The position numbers and the translations under genes were made by a program. This document shows, one piece after another, positions 63,139-64,000 of a stretch of DNA of 64,000 nucleotides. Each line of letters opens with the position of its first letter. The stretch's first letter is position 1. Location of the stretch: contig NZ_KB976987.1 in assembly GCF_000399685.1 (NCBI RefSeq), positions 687,196 to 751,195 of the forward strand, read 5' to 3'. The notes beneath the pieces were generated by a model that worked only from the letters and a program-made list of their open reading frames with translations, did not search any database and had not been told where the DNA came from. The DNA is from Acinetobacter pittii ANC 4050. GTDB lineage: Bacteria; Pseudomonadota; Gammaproteobacteria; Pseudomonadales; Moraxellaceae.

Positions 63139-64000
63139 TTAATACAAGCTATGCGAGTTTGACTCGATATGTTTGTTAGTGATGACTCCCCACATTTTGT
63201 AATAAGACCAACTGGTATAGATCAAAATGAGAGGAACAAAAAGGCAGGCAGCGACAGTCATAACGCCTAAAGTCAGATGACTTGAGACAGCATCCCACAT
63301 CGTCAAACTGGAGTTAGGGTTGATACTAGAGGGAAGCAGAAATGGAAATAGAGCAAAGCCAGCAGTTAAAATTGCTCCTACAATCATTAAACTTGTGCCA
63401 GTAAAACCTAAACCTGCTTTTGCTTTTGAAGATGCAAAAATTGCAATAATTGCACCTAATATGGCAATAACTGGAGCAACTTTAGTCATTGGATAGGTGC
63501 TGTAATTGTTCATCCAACCCGGGTTACCATTGGTAATTACTTCTTTAGCTAAGGGGTTAAGCGCAGCATTTGGATCTATGGCAACAGCATAGCTATAACC
63601 GGGCACTTGTCCAAAATAGAGCCATGCTCCAATCACAAGGAAGCAAATTAAAAATACAATTGCCATAATTTGAGTGGCTTTGGCAGAGCGTTGTTTTAAA
63701 GCTTCATCTGTACGCAACATGAGCCATGCACCACCATGTGCACAAAGCATAGATAGACTCACAACTCCGCAAACTAAGGCAAATGGGTTGAGAAGCGCAA
63801 AAAAGCTACCTGAATATTCAGAGCGTAATGTGCTATCTAAACTAAAAGGAATGCCTAAGAACAAATTACCAAATGCCACACCAAATACAAGCGCTGGAAC
63901 GGCACCGCCAATGCAAAGCCCCCAATCCCAAGAATTACGCCACTTGGTATTGTCTAGTTTAGAACGATAATCGAAGCCGACTGGTCTTAGGAAGAGTGCG
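63139..64000 (-). CDS. cydB: Cytochrome bd ubiquinol oxidase subunit II (5' end outside window)
   Basis: Quinol oxidase subunit with nine helices; together with CydA it reduces oxygen at high affinity. The reading frame continues to the window edge: LRPVGFDYRSKLDNTKW and WDWGLCIGGAVPALVFGVAFGN, typical of CydB, lie before the in-frame GTG at 63879, so that codon is not the start. The C-terminus has YTSWSYYKMWGVITNKHIE. About 287 residues are seen; the N-terminal part and probably cydA lie beyond position 64000. Confidence 0.95.
   Translation of the reverse strand, partial: ALFLRPVGFDYRSKLDNTKWRNSWDWGLCIGGAVPALVFGVAFGNLFLGIPFSLDSTLRSEYSGSFFALLNPFALVCGVVSLSMLCAHGGAWLMLRTDEALKQRSAKATQIMAIVFLICFLVIGAWLYFGQVPGYSYAVAIDPNAALNPLAKEVITNGNPGWMNNYSTYPMTKVAPVIAILGAIIAIFASSKAKAGLGFTGTSLMIVGAILTAGFALFPFLLPSSINPNSSLTMWDAVSSHLTLGVMTVAACLFVPLILIYTSWSYYKMWGVITNKHIESNSHSLY

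Overview
The window is ordinary chromosomal DNA of an Acinetobacter, most likely a member of the A. calcoaceticus-baumannii complex. The clearest marker is a soluble PQQ glucose dehydrogenase at 36003-37442 that matches, from memory, the classic A. calcoaceticus GdhB almost residue for residue. The low GC content, the pyrH-to-lpxA order without lpxB, and a proteinase-K-family secreted protease fit the same genus. I see no plasmid, transposon, CRISPR array, tRNA or rRNA gene. Species assignment is inference.

Layout. 1-5.8 kb: the tail of an unknown gene, a tandem glycine riboswitch driving a D-amino acid dehydrogenase, a periplasmic LprI-like protein, ispF, a variant tyrosine phosphatase, argF and a TetR regulator. 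6-8.9 kb: ntrC and ntrB (antisense), with a sigma54-type promoter and NtrC-like sites upstream that face rimO. 9-21.4 kb: one long co-directional envelope and translation block, rimO-pyrH-frr-uppS-cdsA-dxr-rseP-bamA-skp-lpxD-fabZ-lpxA, with very tight spacing. 21.4-25.6 kb: cpoB, the 4.5S RNA gene ffs, recX, recA, hslR and yrfG. 26.6-30.6 kb: a kynurenine catabolism locus (Lrp-type regulator, kynU, permease, and a kynB interrupted by an in-frame stop). 30.6-32 kb: an AT-rich stretch with a candidate small RNA and a phage-type DUF6527 gene. 32-37.4 kb: secreted subtilase, SulP transporter with a structured leader, SRAP protein, gdhB. 37.5-42.9 kb: UspA, a GGDEF-EAL protein, a MarR regulator, a PEGA-type lipoprotein. 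43-48.5 kb: the fructose PTS operon fruB-fruK-fruA. 48.8-59.8 kb: a mixture of housekeeping and hypothetical genes (brnQ, map, a LysR regulator, grxD, argD, a CBS protein, small membrane proteins). 59.9-64 kb: ftsY, an Hbn-type nitroreductase, a DUF2057 protein, and the 3' end of a cytochrome bd operon (cydB-cydX-ybgE).

How the parts fit. The central block couples UMP kinase and ribosome recycling to isoprenoid supply (Dxr, UppS; IspF lies nearby), phospholipid synthesis (CdsA), outer membrane protein assembly (RseP, BamA, Skp) and lipid A initiation (LpxD, FabZ, LpxA). 4.5S RNA and FtsY, two parts of the SRP pathway, are both present but 37 kb apart.

I found no convincing wholly new protein system. 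The most interesting leads are regulatory: the NtrC/sigma54 arrangement at ntrBC, a leader upstream of the SulP gene that can form mutually exclusive stems, two orphan terminator-ended small-RNA candidates sharing a loop motif, and the nonsense-disrupted kynB. All functional statements rest on sequence reading and recalled family knowledge; no database search was run.
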